Below the pieces are notes generated by a model. That model was not told the origin of the DNA, searched no databases, and saw only the letters and a program-made list of their open reading frames with translations. Positions 61,377 to 64,000 of a DNA stretch of 64,000 bases are shown in pieces. The translations under genes and the position numbers were made by a program. Each line of letters begins with the position of its first letter. The first letter of the stretch is position 1. The stretch spans positions 1 to 64,000 of the forward strand of contig CAZRMM010000003.1 in NCBI GenBank assembly GCA_964601225.1. The letters are read 5' to 3'. The DNA comes from CAYRGC01 sp964601225. Its GTDB lineage: Bacteria > Patescibacteriota > Gracilibacteria > Peribacterales > Peribacteraceae.

Positions 61377-62923
61377 TTCCCGTTGCCGTTCGTCTTTTTC
61401 CCGCCGCTCTTGAGCACGCGCTCCGCGGCCTCGAAGGCTTGTACTGCGCGGGACTTCTCGCGTTCCAGTTTGCCGATGCCGCCGCCCTTCCAGATTTTGT
61501 CGATGTTCACGCGATAGAGGTTGTTGTAAGCCTCAAGCTCGTTGGGCCCGGCGAGTTTTAATACATCCAGTTCCGGCGCGAACATTTCGGAGAAGCGGTC
61601 GCGTCGACGGATGATCTTTGCCCTTCCGTCTTCGCGCAGAAGGACGATGGGCGCTCGGCGGATAGTGTTGAAGTTGTTGGCCAGCACTTGGGCGTACGCT
61701 CCCACGTCCATCGCCGCGAGGAGGTCGCCCGCACGGAGTTTCGGCATCTCGATGTTCTTCACGATCAGGTCCCAGCAATCACAGGTGTTTCCGGCGATGG
61801 TTACCGAATGAATGCGCGGAGAGTTCAGTTTTGAAGCAGGGAGAATGTCGTAGTGCACGTCGGTCTGCACGAGGGCGTCGGGGATGAAGTTGTACGTGGA
61901 GCCGTCCGCGATGACCATGCGGCTGTTCATGCCGAGGCGCTTTCTGGCGACCACCTTCATGAGGCCCATGCCGGCGTTGAGCACGATGGATTTGCCCGGC
62001 TCGAAGATCAGTTTGAGCGGGGGAACGCCGCTGCGCTCCAGGAGCTTCTGGAAATAGCGCGGGAAGTCGCGCATATCCTCGATCGGGAACGCTTCCTGTT
62101 CACCGATAGCGGCCGGGAAGCCGCCGCCGAGGGAGAGGCGCGTGATCGGGACGCCGCGGTCGGTACAGCGCTTGATGATCTTCACGATGTTGCGCGCCGC
62201 CACCTTGAACACTTTGGCGTTGTAGACGTAGCCGCCCATGAAGTGGAACCCCTTGAAGTCCACGTACGGGCTCTTGCGGGCTAGATCCACGGCGCGGTCG
62301 ATGTGGTTCACCGGGATGCCGTATTTGTTGCCCTTGGTGGAATAGGTGCCCACCTGGAGCATCGGGTTGACGCGAATCACGGTATCGATGTGCTTTTTGA
62401 GCTTCTTGGCCGTGGCTGCAATGTGTTCGATTTCTTCGATGGAGTCCGCGGTGATGGCGTCGATACCCATTTTTGCCGCGAAGAGCAGGTCCTGTTCGCT
62501 CTTGTAGAGGCTCGTGAGACTCATCTGTTTCGGCTTGAAGTCGGCGAGGAGTCCCAGGATGAGTTCCGCCACGGAGCTGCAGTCGAGGCCGAATCCTTCC
62601 TCGCGAACGATGCGCAGTACCTCCAGGTTGCTGTTGCACTTCACCGCGTACTGCAGGTCGATGTCCTTACCGAAGGTCTTCTTGAATCGGCGGCAGCGGT
62701 TCCGGATCTCACTTTCGACGTACACGTAGAACGGCGTGCCGAACTTCTGTACGAGTTGGTCGACGGGGACGCCCTCGATGAGCAACATTCCGTCTTTTGT
62801 TTGGCTCAAAAACCCCGCCCACCTGTTGCGCATGTAGCGCGGCGAGACAGGCAGGCCGGATACCTGGGTGAATCGATGTTCCCCTTCGGGAGGAGGCTCT
62901 TTCTTCTTCGAGGTTTTCGTCAA
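61370..62923 (-). CDS. PLP-dependent fold III decarboxylase (DAP/ornithine type)
   Basis: 517 aa, longer than LysA (about 420) because of a basic N-terminal and a Lys/Gly/Asn C-terminal extension. PLP Lys in DIDLQYAVKCNSNLEVLRIV; glycine loop LSLGGGFPAAIG; EPGKSIVLNAG; active-site Cys in IAGNTCDCWDLIVKN; and MDVGAYAQVLANNFN. Family members decarboxylate meso-DAP, ornithine, arginine or carboxynorspermidine. The usual LysA EPGR is EPGK. Upstream is a deoxyhypusine-synthase-family gene on the same strand, so a diamine product for polyamine synthesis is a good guess. Start is a TTG at 62923. Confidence 0.88.
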   Translation of the reverse strand: MTKTSKKKEPPPEGEHRFTQVSGLPVSPRYMRNRWAGFLSQTKDGMLLIEGVPVDQLVQKFGTPFYVYVESEIRNRCRRFKKTFGKDIDLQYAVKCNSNLEVLRIVREEGFGLDCSSVAELILGLLADFKPKQMSLTSLYKSEQDLLFAAKMGIDAITADSIEEIEHIAATAKKLKKHIDTVIRVNPMLQVGTYSTKGNKYGIPVNHIDRAVDLARKSPYVDFKGFHFMGGYVYNAKVFKVAARNIVKIIKRCTDRGVPITRLSLGGGFPAAIGEQEAFPIEDMRDFPRYFQKLLERSGVPPLKLIFEPGKSIVLNAGMGLMKVVARKRLGMNSRMVIADGSTYNFIPDALVQTDVHYDILPASKLNSPRIHSVTIAGNTCDCWDLIVKNIEMPKLRAGDLLAAMDVGAYAQVLANNFNTIRRAPIVLLREDGRAKIIRRRDRFSEMFAPELDVLKLAGPNELEAYNNLYRVNIDKIWKGGGIGKLEREKSRAVQAFEAAERVLKSGGKKTNGNGKK

Positions 62924-63039
62924 CGCGAGTGAGGAGGAAAGGAAAACTCGCGAATACTAGATCCCATGGCCGCGATGTCAAAGGTTTTTTCGAATTCGGG
63001 ATTACGGAAAAAGCCGGGAATCTTCGTCAAAAAAAAGAA

Positions 63040-63122
63040 GACGCACAAGACGCATGGACGCAAAAAGACGCAGGAGACCTTGCGTCCACTGCGTCTCATG
63101 AATCTTCTGCGTCCTTTGCGTA
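63040..63122. repeat. AGACGCA iterated inverted repeat without cargo
   Basis: The left arm has AAGACGCACAAGACGCATGG and ACGCAAAAAGACGCAGG; the right arm has CCTTGCGTCCACTGCGTCTC and TTCTGCGTCCTTTGCG. Same motif as the arms around 8923-9291 but with only a few bases between. Confidence 0.8.
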
Positions 63123-64000
63123 TTACAGTCCGAGCAGCACCGCCGCGATCCACGGGAAGGCCACCGTCACATCACTCTGGATGATCTGGAAGTAACTCTT
63201 CGTGGAGAGCTTGTCCCACGTGATCTTCTCCTTCCCGCCCGCGCCGGAGTACGAACCGTAACTCATCGGTGAGGAGCCGATTTCGATGAAGCCTGCCCAG
63301 TCGCGCACGTTGTGCTGGCCCAGGTCGTGCTTGAGGGATGGGACGACGCAGATGGGGAAGTCGGCCGCGATGCCGCCGCCGAGCTGCAGGAACGCGATAG
63401 GGGCGTCCTTGGATTCCTCCATGTACCAGTCGTAGAGGAAGGTGAAGTACTCAAGGCCGCTCTTCATCACACGCGGGTCCACCGTGCGGTCTTTGTTCTT
63501 TTGATGTTTCCCTCCGTAGGTATAGCTCGCGAAGATGTTACCCATGGTGGAGTCCTCGAAGCCCGGGATCACGATCGGAATGTTTTTCTCGTACGCGGCA
63601 CGCGTCCAGCAGTCGTCGGGATTGGCCATCGGGTCCGGCTTGATCAGGTTTTTCTCAAACAGGCGGCGGAAGTACTCGTGCGGGAAGTAGCGCTCGCCTT
63701 TCTTCTCGGCCTCCTTCCACATCTTGTAGAGGTGCGGTTCCATGATGCGCACGCTCTCGTCCTCCGGGAGGAAGGTGTCCGTAATGCGGCGGAGTCCCGC
63801 GTCGCGCAGCTCGGCCTCCTGGTCGGGCGTCAGTTCCGTGTAGCGCGGGATGTAGGCGTAGTGCGAGTGGGCGACGTAGCGGTAGTAGCTTTCCTCGTGG
63901 TTGGCGCCCGTGGCGGAGACCAGGTGCACCTTTCCTTTGCGGATGAGCTCGGCGAGCGTCACGCCCACCTGGAAAGAACTGAGCGCTCCGGCGAGCGTCA
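63123..64000 (-). CDS. Deoxyhypusine-synthase-family protein, 5' end beyond the right edge
   Basis: At least 291 codons; the frame stays open to the edge (TLAGALSSFQVGVTLAELIR at the upstream end matches the family). HLVSATGANHEESYYRYVAH is the NAD-binding region, with IVIPGFEDSTMGNIFASYTY, LQLGGGIAADFPICV and the candidate catalytic Lys in ITWDKLSTKSYFQIIQSD (W-x-K as in eukaryotic DHS). In archaea and eukaryotes DHS modifies eIF5A; bacterial homologues can act as homospermidine synthases. No eIF5A-like gene is in the window. Next to a PLP decarboxylase gene. Confidence 0.88.
   Translation of the reverse strand, partial: TLAGALSSFQVGVTLAELIRKGKVHLVSATGANHEESYYRYVAHSHYAYIPRYTELTPDQEAELRDAGLRRITDTFLPEDESVRIMEPHLYKMWKEAEKKGERYFPHEYFRRLFEKNLIKPDPMANPDDCWTRAAYEKNIPIVIPGFEDSTMGNIFASYTYGGKHQKNKDRTVDPRVMKSGLEYFTFLYDWYMEESKDAPIAFLQLGGGIAADFPICVVPSLKHDLGQHNVRDWAGFIEIGSSPMSYGSYSGAGGKEKITWDKLSTKSYFQIIQSDVTVAFPWIAAVLLGL

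Overview
The window reads as chromosomal DNA of a small-genome bacterium of the Candidate Phyla Radiation type, most likely near Peregrinibacteria/Peribacteria. The evidence is moderately high G+C, short intergenic gaps, SLH-domain S-layer protein, serine-rich secreted proteins, class I (DhnA-type) aldolase, a deoxyhypusine-synthase-like protein, a four-helix-bundle protein, and scattered housekeeping genes. TGA is used as an ordinary stop codon, which argues against Gracilibacteria/Absconditabacteria. The lineage call is inference. No rRNA, CRISPR array, transposase, phage gene or replication origin was seen. Two tRNA genes are present (Trp, Asp).

Layout. 1-5.6 kb (minus): an envelope operon with a PGRP amidase-SpoIID fusion, a small protein and a very large helical repeat protein running off the left edge. 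5.7-11.3 kb: glycosyltransferases, a four-helix-bundle gene and serS. 11.4-23.5 kb: a small membrane peptide, uvrB, galU, hsp20, an HTH regulator, recJ, two secreted proteins, dnaJ, khpB/jag and an HU gene. 23.8-34 kb: topA, a TMTC-like TPR membrane protein, tRNA-Trp with tandem copies of its own 3' end, then an envelope/glycan cluster (SDR, GT39-like, two paired membrane/winged-helix proteins, a small bitopic protein, an M23 peptidase). 34-42.4 kb: dgt, nnrD, a GT4, and a wall-synthesis set (ftsQ, D,D-carboxypeptidase, LysM-M23). 42.5-49.8 kb: tRNA-Asp with a 3'-end copy, two tandem paralogues of unknown function, gatA/gatC, rnpA-yidC. 49.8-53.8 kb: class I aldolase, a CsrA locus whose upstream gene has GGA-loop hairpins in its leader, and cysS. 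54-59.3 kb: a 1.1-kb AT-rich leader and a 1415-aa S-layer gene. 59.4-64 kb: a FemAB-like ligase, sodA, a DAP/ornithine-type decarboxylase and a deoxyhypusine-synthase-family enzyme cut by the right edge.

Three themes run across the window. (1) At least seven families of short iterated motifs (AGACGCA, GGTTGCC, GTCGAGTGTCG, the CCTGAGG/CCTTCG family and others) form inverted-repeat hairpins between genes. The same motifs also appear in frame inside galU, cysS, sodA, femAB and a glycosyltransferase. One pair of arms flanks the four-helix-bundle gene, and two copies of another element differ by compensatory base-pair changes. (2) Many genes have a good -10 box only 6-11 nt before the start codon, suggesting leaderless mRNAs. 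(3) The envelope dominates: amidase/transglycosylase, two M23 peptidases, a D,D-carboxypeptidase, FemAB, S-layer and several glycosyltransferases fit a wall-bearing cell with a heavily decorated surface.
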